In this document: piece by piece, positions 1-15,589 of the stretch
Position numbering within the stretch: the first letter of the stretch is position 1
Layout of the letters: each line of letters starts with the position of its first letter
Program-made: the position numbers and the translations under genes
Notes under the pieces: generated by a model
Told to the model about the DNA's origin: nothing
The model's input: the letters and a program-made list of their open reading frames with translations, nothing else
The model's database searches: none
Assembly (NCBI GenBank): GCA_964006375.1
Contig: OZ023267.1
Coordinates: 28,332,739 to 28,396,738 of the forward strand
Source of the DNA: Tillus elongatus
Taxonomy: Eukaryota > Arthropoda > Insecta > Coleoptera > Cleridae
DNA: 64,000 nucleotides
Reading direction: 5' to 3'

Positions 1-1277
<1,277 letters not shown>

Positions 1278-1324
1278 TTCACAGAAGGCGTTATGGAAGT
1301 GAATTTTCATAGCAATGAACTACT

Positions 1325-1828
1325 AAGACCAACCTCGAATACTGCCTCCACATCTGGGGTGCCGCTGCCGCTTCTACACTCGCTATCCTGGAATCCATTC
1401 AGAAAAGAGCTATACGTCTCATCGGTGACCCGACCCTCACCCAAATGCTGCCATCCCTTGCCCACCGACGTGCCGTTGGTGACCTCTATCTCTTTTATAG
1501 ATATCTGCACGCGCACTGCTCAGAGGAGCTTTCTTCCATAGTTCCTCCACCTGCTGCCCCCAACAGATCTACCAGGGGAACAGAGCGAATGCACCCTTTT
1601 ATTGTCCAGGTCACCAGACATTGAACATCTTGTAATGACCGCTCTTTTGTCCCGAGGGCTTCCAAGTTGTGAAATTCCTTGCCGGCACATGTTTTACCTT
1701 CTCCTCCGAACCTCCAAACCTTCTAGTCCAGAATTAACAAGTTGCCTCTTTCCTCATTGTCGACACCCACAGTACGATAGTATTTAGACTGTAAGCCCTC
1801 GTGGTGTGTTGTTGTAATAAAAAAAAGC
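1325..1828 (+). mobile_element. LINE-A 3' end, truncated copy 1
   Basis: This matches the 3' end of the longer LINE at 31195-31703: the region coding for the C-terminal part of the reverse-transcriptase ORF2 and the 3' UTR ending in GTGGTGTGTTGTTGTAATAAAAA. It is 5'-truncated and starts right after a (TA)n tract. Frames are broken. The A-rich tail places it in + orientation. Confidence 0.8.
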
Positions 1829-2868
1829 CTAATGGGAAAATTCTCTACCAAACGTATTTGCTGCACCCACTTATTTACTGTTTATCTATCCATACTCTTT
1901 TCAAATGATAAAATATTGTAGCTCTCTATGTGAGACTGACAAACAAGGCAACCTCAAATTCATTTTTGGAAAAATATTTTAAACAAATGAACTGAGGTAA
2001 GAATTTAAACATAATTTGAAAATCTTGGTTCGCTGCTTCGTCGCGGAGATTCTTCTCTCCCTTCTGTGTGCCTACAGCCACCCTCAATGCGTAAAAATAA
2101 CAATGTAAGCAAGAAAAATTTCTTGCGACCAACTCCCAAGAAAGTTGCGGGATCTGCGGTAACTATGGGTTCTAGGGGGAGTAAACAAGCTTTTAAGGAA
2201 GTATAGCTGCAAAATGGGATAAAGGCAGCTTATACAGGTCCAACGCAGCTGGTTTTTGTCGCACTTTTCATTCACATTTCGTTTTCATCTTCTTCCCCAC
2301 CCAGGATCTCTATTAACTCCTGGTCCCGTAACTTTCTTGTGGGCTGTTTGCAGAAAATTTTGCTTGTGGTTATCCAGAAAGGGTTCTATCCATGTTTCTG
2401 TAAAAATTCTTCGAAAGGTCCCCCATGTGCTAAACTGCCAATTTACCGAAAATCTAATTTGCATTTACAAAAGGAATGTACCTGCGAAATTATCAGGTGT
2501 TTTCCCTACTAATCGCTGAGATGATCCGTTTTAGTCAACTTAATCGAACCAGTTTCTGCAAACAAAATTTTACAAAATGTTTTTTAAAACAAGTTTGTAG
2601 CAATTATTTAAACACAGTACACACGCTGCCTTTATATGGGTTTTACTATGTATCAAAACTAATTATTATTTAATGGGAAATTGAGTTATCACCATTTGAA
2701 ATATTTTTAGAAAAATTCGCTACCATAACGCACTTGTTGCACCTAAGCTCTCTTCAACACTAATAGTACTATTACTGTATTCATACTTTTTGTAAATGAA
2801 ATAAATATAAACAATAAAAATTTTGAAATTAAAATTTTAATAATTTACAATGAACATAAGTACACTTG
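1829..2868. other. No recognisable gene
   Basis: AT-rich, with only short open frames and no family resemblance that I recognise. At about 2722-2752 there is an inverted copy of the GCAAGTGCGTTATGGTAG terminus, a relic of the TIR repeat seen at 41.7 and 43.1 kb. Confidence 0.4.
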
Positions 2869-2996
2869 GAGAACCCAAATCAATAAAGCACATATTTTTA
2901 AAGACCTGACGATCGTCTCATTAACACAGTTAGCGTCATCAGAGAATCAAAAATTATTTATCTGATGACGCTAACCTTGTTAGTGAAAGTGTAAGT
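2869..2996. repeat. MITE relic with ACCTGACGATCG arm
   Basis: This starts like the complete copy at 59296-59490 (GTACACTT-GAGAACCCAAAT followed by ACCTGACGATCGT), then folds back through GATGACGCTAAC. The right arm is incomplete. The same arms occur at 33787, 34791 and 35160-35258. Confidence 0.6.
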
Positions 2997-3884
2997 ATAT
3001 TTATTCTTGAAATAGTTTTGTTACACTTTAGTAATACAGCACCTACATGCATTAATTATCATTTTCTTATTTTTTTGATTGGATGTTAGAATCATAATAT
3101 TATAGTACAATGGGCGGCCGAAGGCATCTGTTAAAGTTAGCTTAAAATTATAAGTTGGGTTGCGGAGTCGATTTAGAGGTTGTCTTCTTCTTTTTCTTTG
3201 TTAATGGCGTCTGTTAATTTCGAGGTTATTCTTAGAACGCACACGTTTCTTTCATGGCCCCTGTCAGTTAACAAATGACAAATAGTGGTGCTGTCAGATT
3301 AAACTAGGGGAGGGAGATGGCTTTTAACTACCATGAAAATAGGAGGCTTAATATTTATACATAATACAACGTAGTCCTAGATTGCTTTTAAACAAAACGA
3401 ATAACGAATGTTTAATTATATTTTTGTTTATTAACATTTTTCTGATATCTTCAGATTCAGATGAATGTTGTCGTAGGTGGCAACCCCGCTGGTTCTTTAT
3501 TGTGACATAGTTTCGTAGCCTGTCCGTTTAAAACTTAATTTGCAGATTTTGTTTGCGATGGTAGCGGAGCTCTGATATATCTGTCTGACATTATAGGCAT
3601 CCATTCAGAGATAATTTCAGGTCATATATTAGATTATTTATTTTTTAATTCGTTTTAACTCAAGATTTACTAAACCGATTAAGTTAAAAGTTGATAGGTG
3701 GAACCACTTATATAATATCTAGGTGCTTGTAAAGTTTTAGTTTAATACTTTTAGTAGTTTAGAAGATATTGCGGTTTCAAACAGTTTTTTGGATTTTTTT
3801 CTAAAAGTAATTGAGTGTCAAAGCTGTCTAACGAACTCATCTAAGCTATTCACAATATGAAAGGGATTTCCAAATTTCGGTTGG

Positions 3885-3888
<4 letters not shown>
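2997..3888. other. No recognisable gene
   Basis: No coding signature is seen on either strand. The last 40 bp before the (TA)n tract (ending TTGGATACATA) resemble the left flank of the dispersed microsatellite-bearing repeat. Confidence 0.35.

Positions 3889-3975
<87 letters not shown>
3889..3975. repeat. (TA)n microsatellite
   Basis: Pure TA repeat followed by AACTTTTTAACTGACCTTGG, a diverged version of the right flank (AACTGACCCCGGATATG) seen after the tracts at 42.9, 44.3 and 44.8 kb. Confidence 0.95.
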
Positions 3976-3979
<4 letters not shown>

Positions 3980-4099
3980 TTTTAACTGACCTTGGATTTA
4001 GGTTCTAGTGGCCCTAATTCGCCCTCATTTAAAGAAATTTTCCAAAATCTTACCATTGATACCTCCCTATTAGTGAATTTTCATAATTAAAATTCAAAT

Positions 4100-4710
4100 T
4101 CACTAAAAAGTATACAACCTGATGAACAGTGTAGTGTAACAGTTTTGAATATTAGAAATATCTGTATAAAGGTGAACTTGAAAGAAATACTTTCGGACAC
4201 GTGAATTTTATTTTTAATTCTGCATTTTTTTAGCTCATACTAGTATATAGAGGGTGTTGCATAAATAAAGTATCACGTCAACGACACCAAGTTAACCTGT
4301 TCACAGATATTCCAGACTTTTTTCCATTTGTGGATAAATTCGGGCATTGTGAAGCTGCGAACAGGTTAACTCCTTAGAGAATGCACAGACAATTCGATTT
4401 TACTTTTCATTGAAGATGTCTAATTTTCAATTGTCAATAATTCGTAAACCATTGAAGATAGGTATAGCAATCATACATGAAACATATCTAGAATTTTCCA
4501 AGGAATCCACAATAACAATATATAGGGTGTTCCATTTAAAAAAGGTGACTTTGACGTGATATTTCATTTATGCAGCACCCTCTATATACTAGTATTAGCT
4601 TAAAATGCATAATTAAAAATAAAAATTGACGTGTGCGAGCGTGTTTCTTTTAAGTTCACTTGTATACAGATATTTATATTATTCCAAACTGTATCACCAG
4701 CCTGTATATA
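4100..4710. mobile_element. Foldback (MITE-like) element
   Basis: The inner arms read TACTAGTATATAGAGGGTG near 4239 and its reverse complement near 4575-4593. Pairing continues outward, with the arm at about 4130-4255 matching about 4580-4700 in inverted orientation. No ORF is present. It is a non-autonomous palindromic element of about 0.6 kb. Confidence 0.65.
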
Positions 4711-5531
4711 GTTCATCAAATTAATGTTGCGTTTTCTCCGGGTTCTGGATAAGTGAGACTTTTAAATTTTAACAAAACAACTTTATTTACTCTCTAAATA
4801 TGGATACAATAAAAGTTCTAGAATGTCTCTCCCACAAAACATTTAGTTTATCTGGCCTTACAATCACTAATCTGGACAAAAGTCACTACACTGTAACTGC
4901 AGTCGCTACTCTGTAACACTTCACACTGGTTACTGCTTCTTAGAGTCACTTTAACATTATCTAACTGTACTCAACTGCCTGAGCTGGCTTGCTTTCGCCT
5001 TTATATACCTGTCGTACCTTCCACTACGTTTCGGGAGTGTTCCATTCCAGAATGTTCCAGGACCTTCTTTTGCTAGAAGGTTCTGTGAATACAGATCGGC
5101 CCCGTGTGTATACAGGGGGATGTATATACAGGCTGATTCAAATGTGACCATCACTCTTATGTTACACAAGAGGTGTTTCTCGTACTATAAGAGTTCTCTG
5201 CGTATACAGGGTGTAAGGGTTCTCTGCGTATACAGGGTGTATATACAGGGTGTTCGGAATGCGCTGATCTCATTTATCTGTTCCGACGGTGTATAAGTTG
5301 GCAACTTCGTTATTTTTTGTCCTAGAGGGTTAAGATTTCGCCTGTGGGGGGTCACCCCAGGCACCACCAGAGGAGGCGGGGAGGCGGTGTTGCAAGATTT
5401 TGCAAGAATTCCCAGATGTTGGGGAAGTTTTGGAGATGTGACAACACCGCACCTACATCTATTAAAGTGCTTTTTAACATTAATAACAGAAATGAATTTT
5501 TTCTATTATTTATTACTGTTTTTGTTTACAG
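4711..5531. other. Non-coding, with short tandem repeat near 5190-5260
   Basis: No exon is seen. A 23-bp unit containing TTCTCTGCGTATACAGGG occurs twice, with further partial units (GTATACAGGGTGT) between 5110 and 5260. The end of the segment supplies the polypyrimidine tract and acceptor (TTTGTTTACAG) for the exon at 5532. Confidence 0.4.
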
Positions 5532-5758
5532 GTATGCAACACTTGGTTATTCTGGCTCCTGAACCATGGGGTTTGCCGTTAAATGAGACTCTGTTGCCGC
5601 AATATTTAAAAAGAAACGGATACCGAACTCATGCAGTTGGTAAATGGCATTTGGGTCTGTTCAAAAAAGAATACACACCAACATTCCGTGGGTTCGATAC
5701 TCATTTTGGATACTGGCAAGGTTTCCAAGATTACTACACACATGAATCACATGCTACA
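5532..5758 (+). CDS. ARSB: Arylsulfatase B-like, internal exon 1 in this window
   Basis: First visible exon of a secreted or lysosomal sulfatase (alkaline-phosphatase-like fold) that removes sulfate from sugar or phenolic substrates. It encodes about 75 residues with the GKWHLG motif, whose Lys and His are sulfatase active-site residues, followed by RGFDTHFGYWQG as in arylsulfatase B. The acceptor is TTTACAG before 5532 and the donor GTAAGT at 5759. The reading enters with two bases of a Gly codon and leaves in phase 0. Exons for the N-terminal Asp pair and the formylglycine Cys (CxPSR) are not visible in 1-5531 and must be upstream. Insects have many ARSB paralogues, so exact orthology is open. 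Confidence 0.9.
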
Positions 5759-5976
5759 GTAAGTGTTATTAAAAATGCTTTCTAGTTAAATCAATGTAAC
5801 TATGCACGATTTGAAGAAATGCAACTAATCAAGCGCCGGTGTTGTCACTACCAGATTTTGTTTTGTTTGCATCACACTGAGCTTTGCTTTAGGTATTAAT
5901 TATTAAAAGAACTAATAAAAGAACGTCCCCTGTGAGTTCGGGGACTAACTAAAAGAATAGGCACAAAGTAACTCCT

Positions 5977-7718
5977 GCCTGCAAGAGCACGTTCCCACCT
6001 CTTGTTTCAGGGGATTAAATTCTTTCTACCGCCCTGGGCAAGGCTGAACTTTTTTCCTCGTTGTTCGCCGGCAATTCTACTCTCAACCCACCTCCAAAAG
6101 TTCAACCACCAACAGTCCCCAATGTCGCGCATAAAATGACGGATATCATTTTCAAAACTAAAAAGGTACGAAAAATGTTCTCTTCTCTTAATACCAGGAA
6201 AGCCTCTGGCCTTGACGAGATCCCTGAAATTGTTCTCAAAAAATACACACCAGAACTTGACCCCGTCCTGACTCGTCTGTTTCAGACATCTTACAATAGA
6301 GGCATATTCCCTAGTAACTGGAAAACTGCTCGAGTTCAACCCGTCCCCAAGGAAGGATCCAAAGCGCTTCCTATAAACTACAGGCCTATTTATCTCCTTT
6401 CAGTCGTCTCTAGAGTGATGGAAAAATATATAAACACCAAATTACTAAAATTTCTTGAAAAACACAGTCTAATCCACGACAGGCAGTATGGATTCCGTCA
6501 GCGCAGATAAACTGCCGACCTCGTTTCTTTCTCACCCATTCTTGGAACAAGTATATGGATCTGAGCGTTGAATCCCAGATTGTCGCTCTAGACATATCCA
6601 AAGCATTCGACCAGGTCTGGCACACAGCGCTGATTAATAAACTTCTGGCCTATGGCCTACCACCAAAACTCTGTACCTGGACAGCAAATTTCCTCTCCGA
6701 CCGGAGCATTTCTGTTGCCATGGATGGCCATTCCTCTAAACTGTATCCAATTAATGCAGGAGTCCCTCAAGGTTCAGCTTTATCCCCTAGTTTGTTTCTT
6801 ATCCACATCGATGACCTCCTCTCTAGCACATCCAACCCAGTTCACAGTTACGCGGACGACAGCACCCTCTACTCAAATATGCAATATTCTAAGCATGTCT
6901 CTTTAGCCTAATTAGATGAGAGAGACTCATGGAGGGTTCTGTCTTCGTGGATCTCCAAAAAATATTAGACTGGGGAAGTAGAAATCTTGTACAATTCAAC
7001 TCCACAAAATCTCAGTCTTGCTTTCTATCTTATAAGAGATACACCAGCCCTAGACCCATCACAATGAACGACCAAGTTATTCAAGTCCTTTTCACTCAAT
7101 TGGCACCAACATGCCACATCAATTGCAGAAGCGGCTGCTAAGAAATTAGGTTTCCTCTTCCGGGCTCGCAAATACATTTCATCTGTTAATGTCTATACCT
7201 TATCTACTTTACAAATAAGGCCAAACTTTGTATACTGCACCTACATCTGGGGTTCCGCTGCCGCTTCCACACTCGCTATCCTGGACTCTATTCAGAAGAG
7301 AGCTATATGTCTCATCGGTGACCCCACCCTCACCCAAAGGCTGTCATCCCTTGCCCACCGACGTGCCGTTGGTTACCTCTCATTCTTTTATAGATATCTG
7401 CACGGGCACTGCTCAGAGGAGCTTTCCTCCATAGTTCCCCCACCTGCTTCCCCCAACAGATCTACCAGGGGAACAGAGCGAATGTACCCTTTTACTGTCC
7501 AGGTCACCAGACATAGAACATCTTGTTATGCCCGCTCTTTTGTCCCGAAGACTTCCAATTTGTGGAATTCCTTGCCGGCACATGTTTCTCCCTCTCCTCC
7601 GAACCTCCAAAACTTCAAGTCCAGAATTAACAAGTTGCCTCTTTTCTCCTTGTCGACACCCGCGGTACGATAGTATTTAGACTCTAAGCCCTCGTGGTGT
7701 GTTGTTGAAATAAAAAAG
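5977..7718 (+). mobile_element. LINE-A copy 2 (RT domain to 3' end), broken
   Basis: 5'-truncated non-LTR retrotransposon in the arylsulfatase intron 5759-7843. It runs from before the reverse-transcriptase fingers (RKASGLDEIP) through PQGSALSPSLF and the catalytic YADDST box, to the 3' end GTGTGTTGTTGAAATAAAAAA. Several frame breaks and a stop after FRQRR (about 6508) inactivate it. It is close in sequence to the copy at 28760-31711. The clade looks Jockey/BS-like; this is family recognition by eye. Confidence 0.85.
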
Positions 7719-7843
7719 TCCCAATGTACTTTGACAAAATGTCGTCCCTCCATTCATTTCACTGTTTTCATTGGAATTTAATTTCAGTGAATAATATATA
7801 CATACAAACATCCAATGTTAATTTTTTTTTTGCTGTTTCATAG

Positions 7844-8099
7844 TCTACACCTGAGCACGGTTATGATATGAGACGAAATATGACAGTGGACTGGAGTGCA
7901 AAAGGACACTACGCCACCACATTATTTACCGGCGAAGCTGTAAAACTGATTCAAGAGCATAACACAGAAGATCCCATGTTCATGTATCTCTCACATTTAG
8001 CACCACATTCTGGTAACATGAAGAATCCTCTGCAGGCTCCAGATGAAGAAATAGCCAAATTTGCTCACATAAAGGATCCAGAGAGACGTGTGTATGCAG
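7844..8099 (+). CDS. ARSB: Arylsulfatase B-like, exon 2 in this window
   Basis: This encodes about 85 residues and joins in frame to the exon ending 5758. It contains the active-site region HLAPHSG, which aligns with the ARSB segment whose His contacts the substrate sulfate, and ends in RRVYAG, typical of the helix before the DNG motif. The acceptor is TTTCATAG and the donor CAG/GTAAGT, leaving phase 1. The next exon is 20 kb away because the intron holds nested transposons and a virus-like element. Confidence 0.92.
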
Positions 8100-8117
8100 G
8101 TAAGTTTACAGACAAAA

Positions 8118-9120
8118 ATCTAAATATATGTCGTCTAGTCGATGGGCCACTCCAACCTCCCCTCCATACCCAACGATTTTCAAAGGTTGCATTTAGTGAG
8201 TCTCTGGTTACTGCAGCATAATGAGGTGTAGCACCATCCTGCTGAAAATAGACTGTCCCCCAACAAATTATCCTGTTGAAGTTGAGTGTAAAATAAATTT
8301 GCTGACATGACTAGATATGATAAAGCATTTACAATAGGATGGTTGAAAAGAAAGGGACCCTATAATTTTTGTTTTGATACCGCACACCAAACTGTAACTT
8401 TCGGAGAGGATCTGACGTACTGAACAACATTTGAGGGATTTTCCGATGCCCAAATTCTACTATTATGGTTATTTACCTTACCATTTAAGGAAACGAAGTT
8501 TCGTCGGACAAAATTAGATTATCGAGAAAATGCATATCTCGTAAATTACGAATTAGTGTACAAAACTGTAATCGTTCAGGTAAATCAGTTTCCTTTAGTT
8601 CTTGATGGGTCTTAATTTTATAAGCATTCAAGTTTAGTATTTTTTTCATAATAGTATGAACAGTAGTTTTCGGAATACCTGTTGCAGATGACATTTTTCT
8701 TGTTGATAACGTAGGATCGTTTTCTGTTTTTTTCTAAAATTTCAATCGCCCTATTAAGTCTGCTTTCACCATTTGAAGTTCTTTTTTTACGCTCTATACA
8801 ACCCGAATTCCAAAAGTTTGTATACCATGTTTTGTTTCAATTTTTTGTTGGAGGTTCCTTGTTAAACATAATTCTAAATCTTTTTTGAGTTGTTATATAA
8901 GATTTAGTTTCAGCATAAAAGATTACACACTTGGCTTTTTCATTTAAAATTAACATTTCTCTTACAATAATTCACGTATCTGTGTTGTCATTAAACTAAT
9001 TTGACGTTTGCAAGTGTTGCTGTCTTTAAATTCCAAAGTCGACTTTCCGAAACATTCATTTTTTTGTAGATTTCAGCTAAAACGCAATATTTAATTTAAA
9101 GGCGTGTAAAACCATCACTC
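8118..9120 (-). pseudogene. Decayed Tc1/mariner-superfamily transposase
   Basis: Reading on the minus strand, short blocks of one transposase can be followed. They are SSATGIPKTTVHTI (helix-turn-helix region, about 8690), LILSDETSFP (first catalytic Asp, about 8500), and near 8150-8250 FQQDGATPHY followed by RWVWRGGW (second Asp region). Frames are interrupted throughout. It begins about 20 bp after the exon donor at 8100. It belongs to the same broad family as the genes at 12052-13278 and 61790-62415. Confidence 0.6.
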
Positions 9121-9620
<500 letters not shown>

Positions 9621-9623
<3 letters not shown>

Positions 9624-11452
9624 GCTGTCCCAAAAGTCGTCAATCAAACGTCACGTAAAGATAGGCTAGCTCAAGCCCTTTCAGAAAACCCCATATGATC
9701 TTATCAAAAAGTTTACGGTTTTCAAGATATTGACAATTTTATGAAAAAAATGAAAATTGTCAAATTTTAACGTACAATAATTATTCTATCCATAACAGAT
9801 GCTCTATTTGACGGCCATTCTATCTTACACATAAATGATATCGTCTTAGGAACGATCCTCTTAGTCTTCTTAGACTGCTTCGTGAAATTTCTTGGGCTGC
9901 TGTTCTGATTCTTTGACGTCCACCTGCCCGAATATGTCTGATTCAAGTATTGTCTTACTTCTAAGGCAGAGATGGCTGGGCATCCATCATTTTGAAGCCA
10001 CATTGTTATCCGAAGTTCTAATGGGGTGTCTTCTAGCAGTTCTGGCAAATTGTTTTGTAAAAAGCCCAAATATCTTTGGCCATTTAACGTAGAACGCAGT
10101 TCCACTGGTCGCAAAAGTGTTCCGTTAAAATACCGGCCCAAAGATTTATCTTAAATTGATGCTGGGACCGATCCTCTCTCAGCTCATCTGGATCTTCAAT
10201 TTTACAACCATCAAAGTTATGGGGGTTCATGTAACAAATCATTTGTACATGCTGACTCGCCACTTCATAAAACTTAATCGAAGAAATTGGGTTCTTGTAT
10301 GATTTGTCTTAATATGATTTCGTTAAATCGCTTGCGCCTTGAGATTTCACGCAGTTTCAAAATTTGGACCGTCTGAATAGGGTACCCATACCTTTTAAAA
10401 ATTCTATGAGTAGTAGACGTTGAGACACCAGTTCGGTTCGTCTCTGTACTTTCCGCGTCGATGTACCAGGTTCTTCGATAACAGCATCCAAAGCATGATC
10501 CTCGTCTGCAGTTCCCGGTCGTCCAGTTCGATCAACACGATCGATGCCAGGCATTCTAACAGCGCTGTTATCGAATAATCTGGTACCTCGACGAGGAAAG
10601 TACAGAGACGAACTGGTCGTAGAACGTCTACTACTCACAGAATTTTAAAACCGTATGGGCACGATATTCAGACGGACCAGATTTTGGAACTGCGTGAATA
10701 CGCAAGGCGCAAGCGATTTTGCAAAATTATGTTAAGAAAAATCATACAAGATCCCAATTTCTTCGATATAGTTTTATGGAGTGACGAGTCAGCATGTACA
10801 AATGATTTGTTACATGAACCTCCCTAACTTTCATAGTTGGAAAATTGAAGATCCACATGAGTTCAGAGATGATCGGTCCCAGCATCAATTTGAGACAAAT
10901 CTCTGGGCCGGTATTTTTAACGGAACACTTTTGGGACCAGTGGAACTGCGCCCTATGTTAAATGGCCAAAGATATTTGGTGTTTTTACAGAATAATTTGC
11001 CATAACTGCTGGAAGACACCCCATTAGAACTTCGAATAACAATGTGGCTTCAAAATTATGGGTGCGCAGCCCACTCCGTCTTAGCAGTAAGGCAATAATT
11101 GAATTAAACATACCCGGGCAGGTGGACGTCAAAGAATCAGAACAGCAGCTCAGGAAATTTCACGAAGCTGTCTAAGAAGACTAATAGGATCGTTCCTAAG
11201 ACGATATCGTTTATGTATAAGACATAATGGCCGTCAAATAGAGCATTTGTTATGAATAAAATAACTTTTGTAAATGTCACAATCTGCTTATAAAAAATAC
11301 CTTAAAATTTGACAATTTTCATTTTTTTCGTAAAATTGTCAATATCTTGAAAACCGTAAACTTTTTGATAAGATCATATGGGGTTTTTCTGAAAGGGCTT
11401 GAGCTAGCCTATGTTCATGTGACGTTTGATTTACGACTTTTGGGGCTCCCTG
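9621..11452. mobile_element. 1.8-kb foldback of two inverted mariner-type copies
   Basis: The ends are inverted repeats: CAGGCTGTCCCAAAAGTCGT at the left, and the complement of CAGGGAGCCCCAAAAGTCGT at the right. Pairing extends through GCTAGCTCAAGCCC and the 3' UTR-like sequence to transposase fragments on both arms. The minus-strand fragment at 9767-10140 (FNGTLLRPVEL, NGQRYLGFLQNNLPELLEDTP) and the plus-strand fragment at 10903-11050 (FNGTLLGPVEL) are the same protein region in opposite orientation. The centre is near 10530. Both outer ends abut (TA)n tracts. No intact ORF remains. Confidence 0.75.
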
Positions 11453-11456
11453 TATA

Positions 11457-11460
<4 letters not shown>

Positions 11461-11534
<74 letters not shown>
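11461..11534. repeat. (TA)n microsatellite between two transposons
   Basis: Pure TA tract that separates the foldback (ending 11452) from the transposon terminus CAGGGTGTCCC at 11535. Confidence 0.95.
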
Positions 11535-11537
<3 letters not shown>

Positions 11538-13507
11538 GGTGTCCCTCTAACAATGGGCCAACCCATATATTCGGATAGAGAATCAAAAATTAAATAGACT
11601 TTTATTAATACGTTTTGTCCAATTGTTGCTTGTTTTCGATATACAGTGTGTTAAATTTGACTTTGAAAAAAATTAAATCGCTCGTTTTTCTGCTAATTAC
11701 TGGAATATTAATTTGGAACTTTGTAATAGGGGGTTATCGAGGATGCCGCTTCCAACCGTGATACCTATTTTGAGCTACATCATAGTTGGCGCCACCTACA
11801 CTAAACCCGAATGTTTTACAGGGGCATAACTTTTTCGATGATCAACTTTCTGCAAATCTGTTCAGAAAAACTGAAAACTACTAATTTTTTGTTCGAAAAA
11901 GGTATACTTAGTTGACACTCATAAAGTGGGTGGTTACCGAGATATTGCGGTTTTAATAATGGTGTGCATTGAAAATCTCTCAAATCTGAAATTTTATTAA
12001 CATTATTATTATCACTAAATTATAAGAAAAAATTGACAATTATCGAACAATTCACTTAATAAGATTCTCAAAATGGCCTCCGCCTACTTCAATACATTTT
12101 TCTAGTCTCAACCCAAAATTTTGCCTCACCTTAAAAAAAGTTTGATAATCGTTTTTCAATATATCACTGGATTCGATTATTCTAGCCCAAAGTTCATCTC
12201 TGGAGTTACAAATATTCTTGTATACTAATTCTTTCAAGTGACCCCAGAGGAAGAAATCTAGAGGATTGAGGTCGGGGCTACGTGCAGGCCAAGGAAAATC
12301 TCCACCTCGACCTATCCATCGGCGCGGATAATTTTGGTTCAGAAATTCTCTGACAGGAAGTCCATAATGGGCAGGTGCCCCGTCGTGAATGAACCATAAT
12401 CTCCTGCGCACGTCTAGAGGGACATCTTCCAAGAGAATAGGAAGTTGATCTCTCAAGAAAATTGAATAATTCTCCACATTGAGCCTTGCAGGAAGTTCTA
12501 TTGGTCCCAACAACACGTCGCCTAGTATGCCACACCAGACATTAATAGAGAACTCATGTTGAAAATGGTGTTCTCGCGTCAAATGAGGATTGCTGCTGTC
12601 ATATGTGTGAGCATTTTTGAAATTGAAAACTCCTCTTCTTGTGAATGTCGCTTCGCCAGTGAATAGAATGTTGTTGAAGAAAAACGGATCGTCATTCTGA
12701 TACCGACGAATGCGTTCACAAAAATCAAATCTAGATAGAAAATCTAGAGGTAAAAGATTCTGCACTGGTGTGAAGTGGTAAGGATGTAACTTTTCTTTTC
12801 TGAGAAGTCTACCAGTACTTGATTTATTTATTCCAGTTGCTGCAGAGAGGCGTCTTACGCTTGTTTCCGGATCTTCTGCAAGGCGTACTAATATCTCTTC
12901 CTCTTGATGTACAGGACGTCTTGATCCACCAACTTCCGACTTCGAATTGAAAGAACCAGTTTCACATACGAATACATTAGGACGAAATGATACGCATCCG
13001 TGTAACAAAATGTGTATTTCACGATTTTTCCAGCCCTCAGGTGTGAATTTTGTCAAAACTTTCGTTTCAGAAATAATCAATGGCAATGAGTGCATATTAC
13101 TCTTTTACATACCTAATTTATCGTATAATCTTCTAAAGGTCTTGTGATCTGGTTGGCTACGACTAGGATATAATTCCAAGTATCTGGCGGCGGCTTGGTG
13201 GATACGGAAGTTTAATTGCGCATAAACGCAGATCATATCTCTCTTCTCAATATTGCTAAACTCATTATGGCGAGGCATTTCAGAAATAATAACTACCTAC
13301 TGCTCTTAATTGAAAAACCATGTGCTTGTCAAAATTGACAAATTATGTTTATTGTGTTACGCAAATGACATCCCTATGAAAACGAAAAACAAAAGATATT
13401 TCATCTACTTCATTGACAGTTGTTGACCCGGCCAATCAACTGCTATAGTTATTAGCGCCGTGATATGTCCACAGGAATACATATTTTATTTGCCAAAAAC
13501 ATACTTA
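11535..13507 (-). mobile_element. Tc1/mariner-superfamily transposon, 3' half
   Basis: Terminus CAGGGTGTCCCTCTAACAAT at 11535, directly after (TA)n. It is followed by about 500 bp of non-coding sequence, the transposase gene on the minus strand (12052-13278) and 230 bp of 5' sequence, up to the nested element that starts at 13508. The 11540-12000 segment reappears inverted at 16730-17173, with a short transposase fragment next to it at 16640-16730. The two may be remnants of one element opened by the insertion plus an inverted duplication, or two head-to-head copies. Confidence 0.7.
12052..13278 (-). pseudogene. Transposase with DUF4817-like N-terminus, near-intact
   Basis: The long open frame (12052-13095, 347 codons) has the IS630/Tc1-mariner layout: a helix-turn-helix (SVRRLSAATGINKSSTGRLL), then LFTGEATF where the first catalytic Asp is expected, WFIHDGAPAHY with the second, and SPDLNPLDFFLWG with the third. 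The first Asp reads Gly here (FTGEATF), so the DDD triad is broken. Upstream in another frame, 13278-13140 encodes MPRHNEFSNIEKR...AARYLELYPSR, the DUF4817-like N-terminal domain of this family, so the true gene began at 13278. The two parts are separated by about 150 bp bounded by GTATGT on both sides, which could be an intron or a small insertion. Inactive or barely degraded. Confidence 0.75.
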
Positions 13508-13614
13508 CCCAGTAAACACATGTTCGTTAATTAAACGTTTAAAAGTAAACTGCTACCTTACGTTTAATTTTGGTAAAAATGTCGCCCGAATAAACATATA
13601 ATTAAACCAATATA

Positions 13615-13935
13615 AAAACGTTTTTATACATGTATGTTTTAACGTTTAAATATACGTTTTTCTTACATGTTTATTAACAAGGATTTTACAACGTTAATTC
13701 AACCATCATCTGTAATGGAGAATATACGTTTATAATTACCGTTTATCAACGGGAATTTGTAACGTTAAACTATTTGCCGTTAATAACGTAAAATATACAT
13801 TTTTTATACATGTTTATTAACAAGGGTTTTGCAACGTTGATTTAACCATCATCTGTCATGAAGAATATACGTTTATAATTAATGTTTATCAATGGGATCT
13901 GTCACGTTAATCTGCTTGTATTAACGACGTATAAT
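13615..13935. repeat. Tandem repeat, about 141-bp unit, two copies
   Basis: The block CATGTTTATTAACAAGG, then ACAACGTT, CAACCATCATCTGT and ATATACGTTTATAATTA, recurs with a period of about 141 bp inside the non-coding TIR element, near its left end. Confidence 0.65.

Positions 13936-15589
<1,654 letters not shown>

Noticed and set aside
2256..2673. Two overlapping ORFs of 65-87 codons
   Set aside because: No homology-like motif, no splice context and ordinary length for chance frames in this composition.
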